Notes: generated by a model from the letters alone, not told the origin. DNA of 8,995 nt from Candidatus Omnitrophica bacterium UBA1443 (GCA_002329545.1 DCTJ01000103.1:1-8995), one strand, 5' to 3'. Positions 1 to 6,032 are shown, counted from the first letter of the stretch. Made by a program: numbers and translations.

Positions 1-346
1 AATATTCGACTGGATGCGTAAAACCGAGAGACATCGAGAGCACGTTTCCTTTCACAGCCGCTTTCACGCCAACACCCACGATATCCAGTTCTTTGGAATA
101 ACCCTGTGTGACACCCACGATCATATTTTGGATCAGGGCACGCGTCAAACCATGCAGGGCACGATCACTGCCTTCATTCGTCGCGCGAGTTACTTTTACT
201 TCATTCCCTTCCATCGCAACCTTGACTCGCGGATGCGCCACCATGGAAAGAACGCCCTTGGGGCCCTGGACCTGGATGTTCTGCCCCTGGATCGTAACTT
301 TAACTTTTTCAGGTATTGTGACCGGTTTCTTCCCGATACGCGACAT
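1..346 (-). CDS. rplF: 50S ribosomal protein L6 (uL6), N-terminal two thirds, cut by the window edge
   Basis: Large-subunit protein bound to 23S rRNA near the sarcin-ricin loop, where translation factors dock. The visible 115 residues begin MSRIGKKPVTIPEKVKV, the classic L6 start. They continue with QGPKGVLS (about residues 27-34) and an ALIQNMIVGVTQGYSKEL stretch (about 73-90), typical of the first L6 domain. Families are usually 175-185 residues, so about 65 residues lie beyond position 1. The start is the ATG at 346-344. A GGAG ribosome-binding site lies 7 bases upstream of it, inside a TTAACGGAG string that also precedes rpsJ. An ATG at 350-348 is in the wrong frame. It follows rpsH after a 94-base spacer, as in the spc operon of most bacteria. 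No internal stop is visible. The identification is secure. Confidence 0.96.
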   Translation of the reverse strand, partial: MSRIGKKPVTIPEKVKVTIQGQNIQVQGPKGVLSMVAHPRVKVAMEGNEVKVTRATNEGSDRALHGLTRALIQNMIVGVTQGYSKELDIVGVGVKAAVKGNVLSMSLGFTHPVEY

Positions 347-366
347 ACATTTCTCCGTTAACATGG

Positions 367-396
367 GCCCGAAAACACCCTGCGATCCTTTCGGGC
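367..396 (-). promoter_or_regulatory. Perfect 8-bp inverted repeat in the rpsH-rplF spacer
   Basis: In transcript sense GCCCGAAA (396-389) is matched exactly by TTTCGGGC (374-367), with a 14-base loop. This predicts a stem-loop ending about 20 bases before the rplF start codon and 14 bases before its GGAG ribosome-binding site. A run of five T precedes the stem in transcript sense and none follows it, so it does not look like an intrinsic terminator. A role in setting rplF translation or in transcript processing is inference. The rest of this spacer holds only a weak promoter-like pair at 434-406. Confidence 0.5.
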
Positions 397-440
397 TAAA
401 AACTCTATTTACAATAACTCAGTTCGATTTTCAACAAACC

Positions 441-842
441 TTACCAGACGTGGCAAAGAATCTCTCCACCCGCCTTATTTTCACGGGCCTGACGATCCGT
501 CATGACACCTTTAGGCGTCGACAAAATCGCAACACCCAGACCCCCTTGAACTTTGGGGATTTTATTGCTCCCGACATAATAACGAATGCCCGGTTTGGAA
601 ATACGCTTGATTCCCTGGATCGCCGACTTTCTCTCCGCACCAATATACTTCATGTGAATTCGCGCAAATCGCTTCTCGCCTTCGGCAAAAGGCTTCACGT
701 TCTCAATAAAACCCTCTTCTTTGAGAATTTCGGCAAGACGCACCGTCAGGCTGGACGCCGGCACCGTCAACTTATCTTTTTTTGCCTGAGCCGCATTACG
801 AATACATGTTAAAAAATCACCGATAAAATCGGAACGTGACAT
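441..842 (-). CDS. rpsH: 30S ribosomal protein S8 (uS8)
   Basis: Primary 16S rRNA-binding protein of the small-subunit platform; in E. coli it also represses the spc operon by binding its mRNA. The 133-residue product starts MSRSDFIGDFLTCIRNA, like the usual N-terminal helix. It ends with the signature GLGVAILSTPKGVMTD (about 101-116) and GGEILCHVW. Length matches the family (about 130-135). An in-frame ATG four codons earlier (854-852) exists. I chose 842 because a GGAG sits 6 bases upstream of it and because homologues start at this point. That GGAG partly overlaps the earlier ATG. A GC-rich hairpin (873-856) ends three bases before the ribosome-binding site. The gene lies between rpsN and rplF as expected. 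Confidence 0.97.
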   Translation of the reverse strand: MSRSDFIGDFLTCIRNAAQAKKDKLTVPASSLTVRLAEILKEEGFIENVKPFAEGEKRFARIHMKYIGAERKSAIQGIKRISKPGIRYYVGSNKIPKVQGGLGVAILSTPKGVMTDRQARENKAGGEILCHVW

Positions 843-843
843 T

Positions 844-872
844 TTTTTCTCCATTCACTCCCGCGAGGGAGC
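844..872 (-). repeat. Spacer repeat copy A, hairpin upstream of rpsH
   Basis: In transcript sense this copy reads GCTCCCTC, then GCGGGA, then GAGAAAAA with short links. It matches the stretch at 2106-2076 in about 27 of 31 aligned columns, with two mismatches and two one-base gaps. The left part forms a hairpin of 7 pairs, one of them G-U: CGCTCCC pairs with GGGAGTG around a TCGC loop (873-856). The right part contains the GGAG ribosome-binding site of rpsH, so the hairpin stands directly beside the site where ribosomes load. The remainder of the 100-base rpsN-rpsH spacer holds only a weak 4-bp hairpin (GACG/CGTC) near 918-907. Confidence 0.45.
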
Positions 873-942
873 GTTCTCTCTCTTACAACTCGACGCGATC
901 TACTGGACGCAGGCGTCACTCCGCTTATAAAACTTAACAAAC

Positions 943-1128
943 CTACCAACTTGATTTCACAACACCCGGCAACATTCCAAGATGAGCAAGCTCACGAAAA
1001 CAGATTCGGCAAATACCGAATTTACGAATGTATCCGCGGGACCGTCCGCATCGCTGGCAACGGTTGTACCGGCGCACCTTAAACTTCGGAGTTCGCTTTT
1101 GTTTAACAACTAGACAGGTCTTTGCCAT
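943..1128 (-). CDS. rpsN: 30S ribosomal protein S14, zinc-binding short form (uS14)
   Basis: Small-subunit head protein, assembled late, close to S3, S10 and S19. The 61-residue protein is the short type, against about 100 residues for the zinc-free E. coli form. Four cysteines, C24-x-x-C27 and C40-x-x-C43, form the zinc ribbon. The ending [11 protein letters not shown] is typical of the family. The ATG at 1128-1126 has AAGGA 7 bases upstream. It lies 11 bases after rplE, the normal spc position. Some bacteria keep a second, zinc-free S14 elsewhere under zinc control; whether that is so here cannot be seen. The symbol rpsN is used; the short form is sometimes called rpsZ or rpsN1. Confidence 0.97.
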   Translation of the reverse strand: MAKTCLVVKQKRTPKFKVRRYNRCQRCGRSRGYIRKFGICRICFRELAHLGMLPGVVKSSW

Positions 1129-1139
1129 CTGTTATTCCT

Positions 1140-1706
1140 TTATGCTTTCTTGAACGGGAAGCCAAGAAGCTCAAGAAGTTTCTTGCCCTCTTTACGATTC
1201 TTGGCCGTCGTTACAAAAGTAATATCCATCCCCTGAGTTTTTTTAATCTTGTCGTATTCAACTTCAGAGAAAATAATCTGTTCGGTCAAACCGAGAGAAT
1301 AATTACCGGCCTGATCAAAGCTCTTATCCGAAAAACCTCGAAAGTCACGAATTCGCGGCATTGCGACATTAATCAACCGATCCAGAAATTCATACATTCG
1401 AGCGCGTCGAATGGTAACCTTAAGGCCGATGGGCGAGCCTTCGCGAAGTTTGAAGGAGGAGATCGATTTTTTCGCTCTCGTCACAACCGGTTTTTGTCCG
1501 GTAATTCTTGAAAGTTCCACAGCGAGCTGGTCAAGAATCTTGATATCCTCCTGGCCTTCTTTCACTCCCATATTAATGACAATCTTTTCAAGTCTGGGCG
1601 CCTGCATGGGGTTTTTCAAACCAAACTCCTTCAAAAGCGCAGGAACGACTTCCTTACGATAAACATCAAGCAAACGAGGTGTTTCGACAGCGATTTTTTG
1701 TTTCAT
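1140..1706 (-). CDS. rplE: 50S ribosomal protein L5 (uL5)
   Basis: 5S rRNA-binding protein of the central protuberance, contacting the P-site tRNA and small-subunit head. The 188-residue product carries the family motifs: [12 protein letters not shown] (about 37-48), [23 protein letters not shown] (about 68-90, given here only as landmarks), PRIRDFRGF (117-125) and the C-terminal DITFVTTAK (161-169). Families are about 180 residues; the slight excess is at the N-terminus. The reading frame stays open upstream to 1811 through rplX, but homologues start near [16 protein letters not shown]. The ATG at 1706-1704 is four bases past the rplX stop, with a GAGGT inside the end of rplX as likely ribosome-binding site, so translation is probably coupled to rplX. 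Confidence 0.97.
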   Translation of the reverse strand: MKQKIAVETPRLLDVYRKEVVPALLKEFGLKNPMQAPRLEKIVINMGVKEGQEDIKILDQLAVELSRITGQKPVVTRAKKSISSFKLREGSPIGLKVTIRRARMYEFLDRLINVAMPRIRDFRGFSDKSFDQAGNYSLGLTEQIIFSEVEYDKIKKTQGMDITFVTTAKNRKEGKKLLELLGFPFKKA

Positions 1707-1710
1707 ATTT

Positions 1711-2019
1711 TTATAAAACCTCACCCGACTTTTTTGCGAGACGGTGTTTGGTTCCGTCAGCAAGGATCGAATACCCCACCCGAGTCGGCTTTCCGCTCCG
1801 AGGACAAACAAGCTTTACATTCGCAACCGGAAGCTTTCCTTCCATTTTCGTGATCCCACCCTTGGGATTTTCCTGACTTTTCCTCATATACACGGTCCGG
1901 TAGTTGATCTTTTCTACCAGAAGCTTACTCTCCGCCGGATAGACCCGCATCACGCGACCTTTTTTCCCTTTGTCTTTTCCCTTTGTGACAATGACTTCAT
2001 CGCCTTTTTTAATCTTCAT
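1711..2019 (-). CDS. rplX: 50S ribosomal protein L24 (uL24), cysteine-depleted form
   Basis: Assembly-initiating large-subunit protein that binds the 5' part of 23S rRNA near the exit tunnel. The 102-residue length is normal. The N-terminal KOW motif is clear (about residues 5-30, [18 protein letters not shown]). The C-terminal half has [20 protein letters not shown], then GKPTRVGY. Many relatives carry two CxxC pairs at the C-terminus. Here the pattern is C72-P-R-S75 and A95-K-K-S98, so only one cysteine remains and zinc binding is not expected. AAGGT lies 6 bases before the ATG at 2019-2017. A 91-base spacer separates it from rplN, the first loose junction of the spc genes; rplE follows after four bases. 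Confidence 0.97.
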   Translation of the reverse strand: MKIKKGDEVIVTKGKDKGKKGRVMRVYPAESKLLVEKINYRTVYMRKSQENPKGGITKMEGKLPVANVKLVCPRSGKPTRVGYSILADGTKHRLAKKSGEVL

Positions 2020-2049
2020 GACTTACCTTGGTAGAAACTCATGCCTTTC

Positions 2050-2067
2050 TTTGTTATAGAAAACAAA
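2050..2067 (-). repeat. A/T-rich 6-bp inverted repeat in the rplN-rplX spacer
   Basis: In transcript sense TTTGTT (2067-2062) pairs with AACAAA (2055-2050) around a six-base TTCTAT loop. It lies about 30 bases before the rplX start codon. The stem is weak because it has one G-C pair per arm, and there is no T-tract behind it, so a terminator is unlikely. It may be chance in an A/T-rich spacer. Confidence 0.25.
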
Positions 2068-2075
2068 CTTGAAAA

Positions 2076-2106
2076 TTTTTCTCGCATCCAATCCCGCAGA
2101 GGGAGC
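2076..2106 (-). repeat. Spacer repeat copy B, downstream of rplN
   Basis: Copy B begins four bases after the rplN stop codon. In transcript sense it reads GCTCCCTC, GCGGGA, then GAGAAAAA with short links, and matches the stretch before rpsH (872-844) in about 27 of 31 columns. Its hairpin is shorter than copy A: TCCC pairs with GGGA around a five-base TCTGC loop (2104-2092). Unlike copy A it does not include a ribosome-binding site; the rplX start is about 55 bases further on. Common origin by duplication or a shared RNA-binding function are both possible; neither is shown. Confidence 0.4.
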
Positions 2107-2110
2107 CGGC

Positions 2111-2479
2111 CTAGACAACCTCCGGAGCCAGCGAAATAATTTTCGAAAAATTAGCTTCCCGAAGCTCACGCGCCACAGGACCAAATATTCGGGTTCCCCG
2201 GGGATTTTTCTGGTTATCAATCAAAACAACCGCGTTCGATGAAAAACGCACAATAGACCCATCCTTGCGCTGTATCGGACTCTTGGATCTCACAAGAACC
2301 GCCTTAACAACTTCGCCTTTTTTAATCGCTCCATTGGGAAGCGCCTCTTTCACCGAGGCCGTTATAATATCGCCCACTTCCGCCGTCCGCTTCCCCCGGC
2401 GACCCAACACGCCAATCATGGCAACCTTTTTCGCTCCGCTATTGTCGGCTATTTCAAGAACCGTTCGCACCTGAATCAT
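2111..2479 (-). CDS. rplN: 50S ribosomal protein L14 (uL14)
   Basis: Large-subunit interface protein contacting 16S rRNA helix 14, L19 and the ribosome-silencing factor RsfS in bacteria that have it. The 122-residue length is exactly the usual one. It starts [19 protein letters not shown] and contains [11 protein letters not shown] (about 37-47), the basic [15 protein letters not shown] (61-75) and the terminal GPVARELRE motif (100-108). The frame is open upstream to 2503, but the family start is the ATG at 2479-2477. That ATG forms an ATGA overlap with the rpsQ stop and has AAGGTG a few bases upstream. Translational coupling to rpsQ is likely. It is the first spc-type gene after the S10 block, with no sign of a separate promoter between them. 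Confidence 0.98.
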   Translation of the reverse strand: MIQVRTVLEIADNSGAKKVAMIGVLGRRGKRTAEVGDIITASVKEALPNGAIKKGEVVKAVLVRSKSPIQRKDGSIVRFSSNAVVLIDNQKNPRGTRIFGPVARELREANFSKIISLAPEVV

Positions 2480-2736
2480 TTTATCACCTTCACAAGCCGC
2501 CAATTTTTCGTCTTCGAAAGCGGTCGGGTTTCCATAATTTGAACCCGGTCACCTTCTTTCGCTTCGCTACGCTCATCATGCACCGCGTAACGAATTTGAC
2601 GTCTGATCGTCTTATTAAACTTGGGGTGTCGCAAAAGACGTGTCACGGAAACAACGACCGTTTTCTTCATTTTTGCGCTTACGACAACGCCTTCCCGAAC
2701 GCGCTTGCTCGGCTCTGTTTTTTCCTGTTCGCTCAT
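2476..2736 (-). CDS. rpsQ: 30S ribosomal protein S17 (uS17)
   Basis: Primary 16S rRNA 5'-domain-binding protein with an OB fold, important early in small-subunit assembly. The 86-residue product has the core [18 protein letters not shown] (about 16-33), then HPKFNKTI and the [20 protein letters not shown] ending (about 62-81). The first ten or so residues ([10 protein letters not shown]) are a polar, acidic extension compared with many homologues, a common variation. The start ATG overlaps the rpmC stop by four bases (ATGA at 2736-2733), and its own stop overlaps rplN in the same way (2479-2476). rpmC, rpsQ and rplN are therefore chained for coupled translation. Confidence 0.97.
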   Translation of the reverse strand: MSEQEKTEPSKRVREGVVVSAKMKKTVVVSVTRLLRHPKFNKTIRRQIRYAVHDERSEAKEGDRVQIMETRPLSKTKNWRLVKVIK

Positions 2737-2939
2737 TTCTTTTTCCCGGTTCTCTGGATCTCGTTAATGATTGTCAGGATCCTCGCGATATCCCGCCTGG
2801 CCTGACCCAATGTGTTTTGCTGTTCAAGCTTTCCTGTTTTTTGCTGAAAACGCAACTGCATAAGATTTTTCTTGAGGCTCATGGCCTTTTCTCTCAGTTC
2901 TTCCAGACTTAGTCCGCGCAAATCAGATGATTTAAGCAT
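2733..2939 (-). CDS. rpmC: 50S ribosomal protein L29 (uL29)
   Basis: Small two-helix protein at the mouth of the polypeptide exit tunnel, next to L23, where trigger factor and signal recognition particle dock. The 68-residue sequence fits the family (60-75). It has LRGLSLEELREKAMSLKKNL (about 7-26), then LMQLRFQQKTGKLEQ, and QARRDIARILTIINE (46-60), predicting the usual antiparallel helical hairpin. The ATG at 2939-2937 follows the rplP stop by seven bases. The ribosome-binding site is weak (GTGAG about 7 bases before the ATG), so coupling to rplP probably matters. Confidence 0.96.
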   Translation of the reverse strand: MLKSSDLRGLSLEELREKAMSLKKNLMQLRFQQKTGKLEQQNTLGQARRDIARILTIINEIQRTGKKK

Positions 2940-2946
2940 GTCAAAC

Positions 2947-3360
2947 TCACGCCTCTCGTTTTACAAATTTAGTACGAAATGGAAGTTTATGGGCGCACAA
3001 ACGCATCGCGGACCTAGCAAGCTGTTCAGGGACGCCTCCCATTTCAAAAAGGATCTTCCCGGGCTTAATCACCGCCACGTAATATTCTGGCGCCCCCTTT
3101 CCCTTCCCCATACGTGTTTCCGCCGGTGTTTTCGAATATGGCTTGTCAGGGAACACCCGCAACCAGATTTTCCCGCCCCTCTTGACGTGCCGCGTGAGCG
3201 CCACACGGGACGCTTCAATCTGAATCGCGGTCAACCAAGCGCATTCGAGCGCCTTAAGTCCGTAGTCACCATAAGCCAAGCGACTTCCCCGGGTCGCAAC
3301 TCCCCCCATCCAACCGCGATGTTGCTTGCGGAATTTTACGCGTTTAGGCATCAGGGGCAT
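2947..3360 (-). CDS. rplP: 50S ribosomal protein L16 (uL16)
   Basis: Large-subunit protein beside the A-site tRNA elbow, needed for late assembly of the peptidyl-transferase region. The 137-residue length is typical. Landmarks are [13 protein letters not shown] (about 4-16), [20 protein letters not shown] (70-89) and [14 protein letters not shown] (93-106). Arg83 in the RMGKGKG motif corresponds to the arginine hydroxylated in E. coli L16; whether it is modified here is unknown. Three in-frame ATGs compete (3402, 3360, 3351). I chose 3360-3358 because AAGGAG lies 10 bases upstream of it, against 19 for 3351. The start lies inside rpsC, an overlap of 17 bases, which points to coupling. Confidence 0.96.
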   Translation of the reverse strand: MPLMPKRVKFRKQHRGWMGGVATRGSRLAYGDYGLKALECAWLTAIQIEASRVALTRHVKRGGKIWLRVFPDKPYSKTPAETRMGKGKGAPEYYVAVIKPGKILFEMGGVPEQLARSAMRLCAHKLPFRTKFVKREA

Positions 3361-4099
3361 TGTCTGTATTCTCCTTAACTTCTTCGGAAGCCTCAGTAGC
3401 AACCTTCTTCATCTCAACTTCAACCTGACTGAGTTTCTTTTCCAGTTCTTGCTTCTTCTCTTCCTGTTCTTTCTTGATCAAAATGTCACCCTTATAGATC
3501 CAAACCTTACAGCCAATCGTACCATAGGTCGTAAAGGCTTCAGCAAAACCATAATCGATATCCGCGCGAAATGTACTAAGGGGCACCTTGCCCTCTTTAT
3601 AACCTTCCTCTCGAGCAATTTCGGTGCCACCAAGTCGGCCTTTACACTTTACTTTAATTCCAAGCGCTCCTTTTTGCATCGCCAATTGGACCGCTTTTTT
3701 CATGGCACGACGAAAACTGACCCGTTTTTCAAGCTGTAACGCCATATTCTCCGCTACAAGCTGAGCGTCAATCTGGGGCATCTTGACTTCTTTGATATCC
3801 AGAAAGACTTCGTTTTGCGTGATCGCTGTCAAATCTTCCTTGATCTTATCAATCTCCTGACCACGGCGCCCAATAATGATCCCGGGTTTCGCGGCAAAGA
3901 GTCTGACCCGCAAACGGCTGGCGGCGCGATCAATTTCGATCGAAGAAACTCCGGCCGTCGCAAGCTTCGCTTTAAGATACTTACGAATCTTGAGATCCTC
4001 GCCCAGATACGCAACCGCATCGCCCTTAGCGAACCAGCGCGCTCTCCAGGGTTTGATATATCCGACCCTTAAACCATATGGATGAGCTTTTTGACCCAA
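3344..4099 (-). CDS. rpsC: 30S ribosomal protein S3 (uS3), TTG start, charged C-terminal tail
   Basis: Head protein of the small subunit that lines the mRNA entry channel and helps unwind mRNA. The 251-residue product starts [18 protein letters not shown]. It has a type II KH domain with GIIIGRRG at 73-80, and then FRRAMKKAV (129-137) with the basic residues matching those implicated in E. coli ribosomal helicase activity. It continues with [12 protein letters not shown] (154-165) and [12 protein letters not shown] (173-184). From about residue 208 the sequence is a low-complexity charged tail rich in K and E, ending acidic. The start codon is TTG (4099-4097); no in-frame ATG fits, and AGGAGG lies 7 bases upstream. 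The end overlaps rplP. Confidence 0.97.
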   Translation of the reverse strand: MGQKAHPYGLRVGYIKPWRARWFAKGDAVAYLGEDLKIRKYLKAKLATAGVSSIEIDRAASRLRVRLFAAKPGIIIGRRGQEIDKIKEDLTAITQNEVFLDIKEVKMPQIDAQLVAENMALQLEKRVSFRRAMKKAVQLAMQKGALGIKVKCKGRLGGTEIAREEGYKEGKVPLSTFRADIDYGFAEAFTTYGTIGCKVWIYKGDILIKKEQEEKKQELEKKLSQVEVEMKKVATEASEEVKENTDNAPDA

Positions 4100-4106
4100 A
4101 GTATTT

Positions 4107-4112
4107 CCTCCT
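4107..4112 (-). promoter_or_regulatory. Strong AGGAGG ribosome-binding site that fixes the rpsC TTG start
   Basis: The hexamer AGGAGG fully matches the anti-Shine-Dalgarno core of 16S rRNA and sits 7 bases before the TTG at 4099-4097, two bases after the rplV stop codon. It is the strongest ribosome-binding site noticed in the window, apparently offsetting the weak start codon. The homology-supported protein start agrees with it. Confidence 0.85.
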
Positions 4113-4114
4113 CT

Positions 4115-4564
4115 TTAAGCTACTTTCGCGGCCTTTTTCTTATGAGACTTGACATCTTCCGGTGATTCGCCACCCCAAATCTTCCGCCCCTCAGAAACCA
4201 CCACCGTCAGATGTGACGTTCTTTTTAAAATTTTGTTGGCCCGCCCCATCGATCGACTTATGAAGCGTTTCATGACGGGACCTCCATCGGCTCGAATGTC
4301 AGAAACAACAAGCCGTCTTTCATTCAATCCAAGGTTTTTCGCGTTAGCGATGGCGCTTTTTAAAGTCTTAATGGCAATCCTCGCGCCTTTTTGGGGCATC
4401 AGCGAGAGCATCCCCACGGCCTCAATCGCCGGTCGCTTGCGGATCGTATTGATAACCAGACGCAATTTTCTCGGCGCGATCCGGACATGCTTGGTAACGG
4501 ATCTAACTTTTCTGGGATCCGGAGCCACCTGGGTAGCCGTTTTTTTACTGTCAACTTTTGCCAT
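4115..4564 (-). CDS. rplV: 50S ribosomal protein L22 (uL22) with N- and C-terminal extensions
   Basis: Large-subunit protein that contacts all 23S rRNA domains; its beta-hairpin lines the exit tunnel constriction and is a site of macrolide resistance. The core begins near residue 25 (KHVRIAPRKLRLVINTIR) and includes the hairpin region GGPVMKRFISRSMGRANKI (about 94-112) followed by KRTSHLTVVV (114-123). At 149 residues it is longer than the 110-residue E. coli protein, with about 20 extra residues in front and about 25 lysine-rich residues behind. Both kinds of tail are known in other bacteria. The ATG at 4564-4562 has a GAGAG-type ribosome-binding site and lies 18 bases after rpsS. rpsC follows after 15 bases. 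Confidence 0.96.
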   Translation of the reverse strand: MAKVDSKKTATQVAPDPRKVRSVTKHVRIAPRKLRLVINTIRKRPAIEAVGMLSLMPQKGARIAIKTLKSAIANAKNLGLNERRLVVSDIRADGGPVMKRFISRSMGRANKILKRTSHLTVVVSEGRKIWGGESPEDVKSHKKKAAKVA

Positions 4565-4582
4565 AAATCTCTCTTCTATCGA

Positions 4583-4882
4583 TTAGGTTTTAGCACCTGC
4601 CGCCATCGCGGCAGCTTTTTCGCCGGACGCGCTGTGCTTTCGGAAAGTTCGGGTCGGAGCGAATTCTCCCACTTTATGACCTACCATGTTTTCGGTCACG
4701 AACACATTCACGAAAGTCTTCCCGTTGTGAACCGTTAAAGTGACCCCCACAAAATCCGGGGTGATCGTGGAACGCCGCGACCATGTCTTGATCGGCCGGC
4801 GATCTTTTTTCTCAACGGCTGTCCTGACTTTTTTGAGCAATTTTTCGTCTACAAAAACGCCTTTTTTAGATGAGCGGCTCAT
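4583..4882 (-). CDS. rpsS: 30S ribosomal protein S19 (uS19)
   Basis: Small-subunit head protein near the A-site finger and the decoding-site tRNA, assembling with S13 and S14. The 99-residue sequence carries [16 protein letters not shown] (31-46) and the highly conserved [17 protein letters not shown] (64-80). It ends in an alanine-rich tail ([13 protein letters not shown]) slightly different from the usual basic end. Length is within the family range (about 90-100). Its ATG overlaps the rplB stop by four bases (4882-4879), indicating coupled translation with L2. No irregularity is seen. Confidence 0.97.
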   Translation of the reverse strand: MSRSSKKGVFVDEKLLKKVRTAVEKKDRRPIKTWSRRSTITPDFVGVTLTVHNGKTFVNVFVTENMVGHKVGEFAPTRTFRKHSASGEKAAAMAAGAKT

Positions 4883-5706
4883 TTTCTGCGATCCTTCACG
4901 ATGTATTTATTGGAAGCCTTGTACCGCCGACGTGTTTTCAATCCTTTGGATTTTTGCCCCCAAGGACTTTGCGGATGATTTCCGCCTTTCGATTTTCCTT
5001 CACCACCACCCAGTGGATGATCCACAGGGTTACGGCAAACTCCGCGGGAAATAGGACGCTTGCCAAGCCAGCGACTGCGTCCCGCCTTCCCGAGAACAAT
5101 ATTTTCATTGTCAATATTCGAACACTGCCCAATCGTCGCGTAGGCTTTGGCAGGGATTAACCGAACCTCGCCCGATGGCAATTTGATATGAGCAAAATCA
5201 TTTTCCTTCGCAAGAATTTGAGCCACGCCTCCAGCTGAGCGAACAAGCTTGCCGCCCTGACCCGGTTTTAATTCGATATTATGGATCATGGTCCCTTCTG
5301 GAATTTTCTGTAGCGGCAAATGATTCCCCAAAGAAGCTTCCGCCTCAGGCCCGCTTACTACCTGCTCCCCCACCTTCAAACCATCCGGGCAAAGGATGTA
5401 ACTTTTGATTCCATCCTGATAAGCCACGAGCGCGATACGCGCGCTCCGGTTAGGATCATACTCAACCGTCAATACGGTCGCGGGTATACCGTGCCGCAGT
5501 CTTCGAAAATCCACTAACCGGATTCTCTGTTTGTGACCACCCCCAATTCGACGTGAGGTAATGTGCCCCATGTTATTCCGTCCCCCGGTCCGTTTACGGA
5601 TCTCGGTAAGCGGCTTAAAAGGACGATCCACCGTAATATCAGAGAAATCAGACGCGTTTCCGTATCGTCGGGTCGGCGTTACTGGTTTGAATTTAATGAG
5701 TCCCAT
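4879..5706 (-). CDS. rplB: 50S ribosomal protein L2 (uL2)
   Basis: Core large-subunit protein needed for subunit joining and peptidyl-transferase activity, and one of the most conserved. The 275-residue length is typical. Landmarks are [20 protein letters not shown] (31-50), then GGGHKQRIR (56-64), AAEYD-like [14 protein letters not shown] (81-94), [22 protein letters not shown] (138-159, position guide), and the catalytic-region [12 protein letters not shown] (226-237). His230, equivalent to the conserved E. coli His229, is present, but the usual second histidine two residues later is Leu232. The ending [11 protein letters not shown] is family-like. AAGGAG lies 14 bases before the ATG (5706-5704), a rather long spacing, directly behind a GC-rich hairpin. 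rpsS overlaps its stop. Confidence 0.98.
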   Translation of the reverse strand: MGLIKFKPVTPTRRYGNASDFSDITVDRPFKPLTEIRKRTGGRNNMGHITSRRIGGGHKQRIRLVDFRRLRHGIPATVLTVEYDPNRSARIALVAYQDGIKSYILCPDGLKVGEQVVSGPEAEASLGNHLPLQKIPEGTMIHNIELKPGQGGKLVRSAGGVAQILAKENDFAHIKLPSGEVRLIPAKAYATIGQCSNIDNENIVLGKAGRSRWLGKRPISRGVCRNPVDHPLGGGEGKSKGGNHPQSPWGQKSKGLKTRRRYKASNKYIVKDRRK

Positions 5707-5727
5707 AACTGTTTAACTAGCTCCTTG

Positions 5728-5744
5728 CCCCACACGCATGGGGG
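5728..5744 (-). promoter_or_regulatory. GC-rich hairpin in the rplW-rplB spacer
   Basis: Immediately after the rplW stop codon, CCCCAT (5743-5738) pairs with GTGGGG (5733-5728) around a GCGT loop, six pairs including one G-U. No T-tract follows, so it is not a usual intrinsic terminator. The rplB ribosome-binding site AAGGAG (5726-5721) begins two bases after the stem. It could slow ribosomes or modulate L2 translation; this is inference from position only. Confidence 0.45.
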
Positions 5745-6032
5745 TTATTTCGTCCAATCAATTTTGTCGCCTTTTTTCAACGTCACAATCGCTTTTTTCC
5801 AATCCGGTGTCTGTCCGGGCTGGTAGCGCACACGTCGCCATTTTCCTCTCACATTAACCGTATTCACGCGAGTGACATGAACATTGAAAATTTTTTCCAC
5901 CGCAGACTTGATTTCTTTTTTATTAGCGCTTGGATGCACCTTAAATCCATATTGGTTCGCACTTTGAGTCGCCCGCGTGACTTTTTCCGTGATCCACGGT
6001 TCCACAATAATGTCGTACATCGTCAGACTCAT
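5745..6032 (-). CDS. rplW: 50S ribosomal protein L23 (uL23)
   Basis: Exit-tunnel rim protein that binds 23S rRNA domain III and provides the docking site for trigger factor. The 95-residue product shows the usual layout: YDIIVEPWITEKVTRAT near the N-terminus (6-22), YGFKVHPSANKKEIKSAVEK (28-47), VRGKWRRVRY (61-70) in the extended loop that reaches into the tunnel, and WKKAIVTLKKGDKI (78-91). The ATG at 6032-6030 forms an ATGA overlap with the rplD stop, so translation is probably coupled. A second in-frame ATG four codons later (6020) is possible but less likely because the overlap fits the first. Confidence 0.96.
   Translation of the reverse strand: MSLTMYDIIVEPWITEKVTRATQSANQYGFKVHPSANKKEIKSAVEKIFNVHVTRVNTVNVRGKWRRVRYQPGQTPDWKKAIVTLKKGDKIDWTK

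Noticed and set aside
108..812. Long open frame on the plus strand opposite rplF and rpsH (also 8118-8639 opposite fusA, and others)
   Set aside because: These lie antisense to clearly identified ribosomal or EF-G genes, have no recognisable protein family features and no good ribosome-binding site. They are composition shadows of the real genes.
913..942. Internal promoter before rpsH (TATAAG on the minus strand)
   Set aside because: No convincing -35 at the right spacing; it is an A/T-rich spacer.
1707..1811. Upstream extension of rplE by 35 codons
   Set aside because: It lies entirely within the rplX coding region, does not resemble L5, and the family start at 1706 has a suitable ribosome-binding site.
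2020..2110. Internal promoter before rplX (TATAAC at 2060-2055 on the minus strand)
   Set aside because: The -10 resembles consensus but no acceptable -35 lies 16-18 bases upstream.
2023..2220. Minus-strand open frame crossing the rplN-rplX spacer
   Set aside because: Two thirds of it shadows rplN in another frame. The product resembles nothing and has no ribosome-binding site.
2480..2503. Eight-codon upstream extension of rplN
   Set aside because: The start at 2479 gives exactly the usual 122 residues and forms the ATGA overlap with rpsQ.
3361..3402. Upstream start for rplP within rpsC
   Set aside because: The extra 14 residues are not L16-like, and AAGGAG is correctly spaced for 3360.
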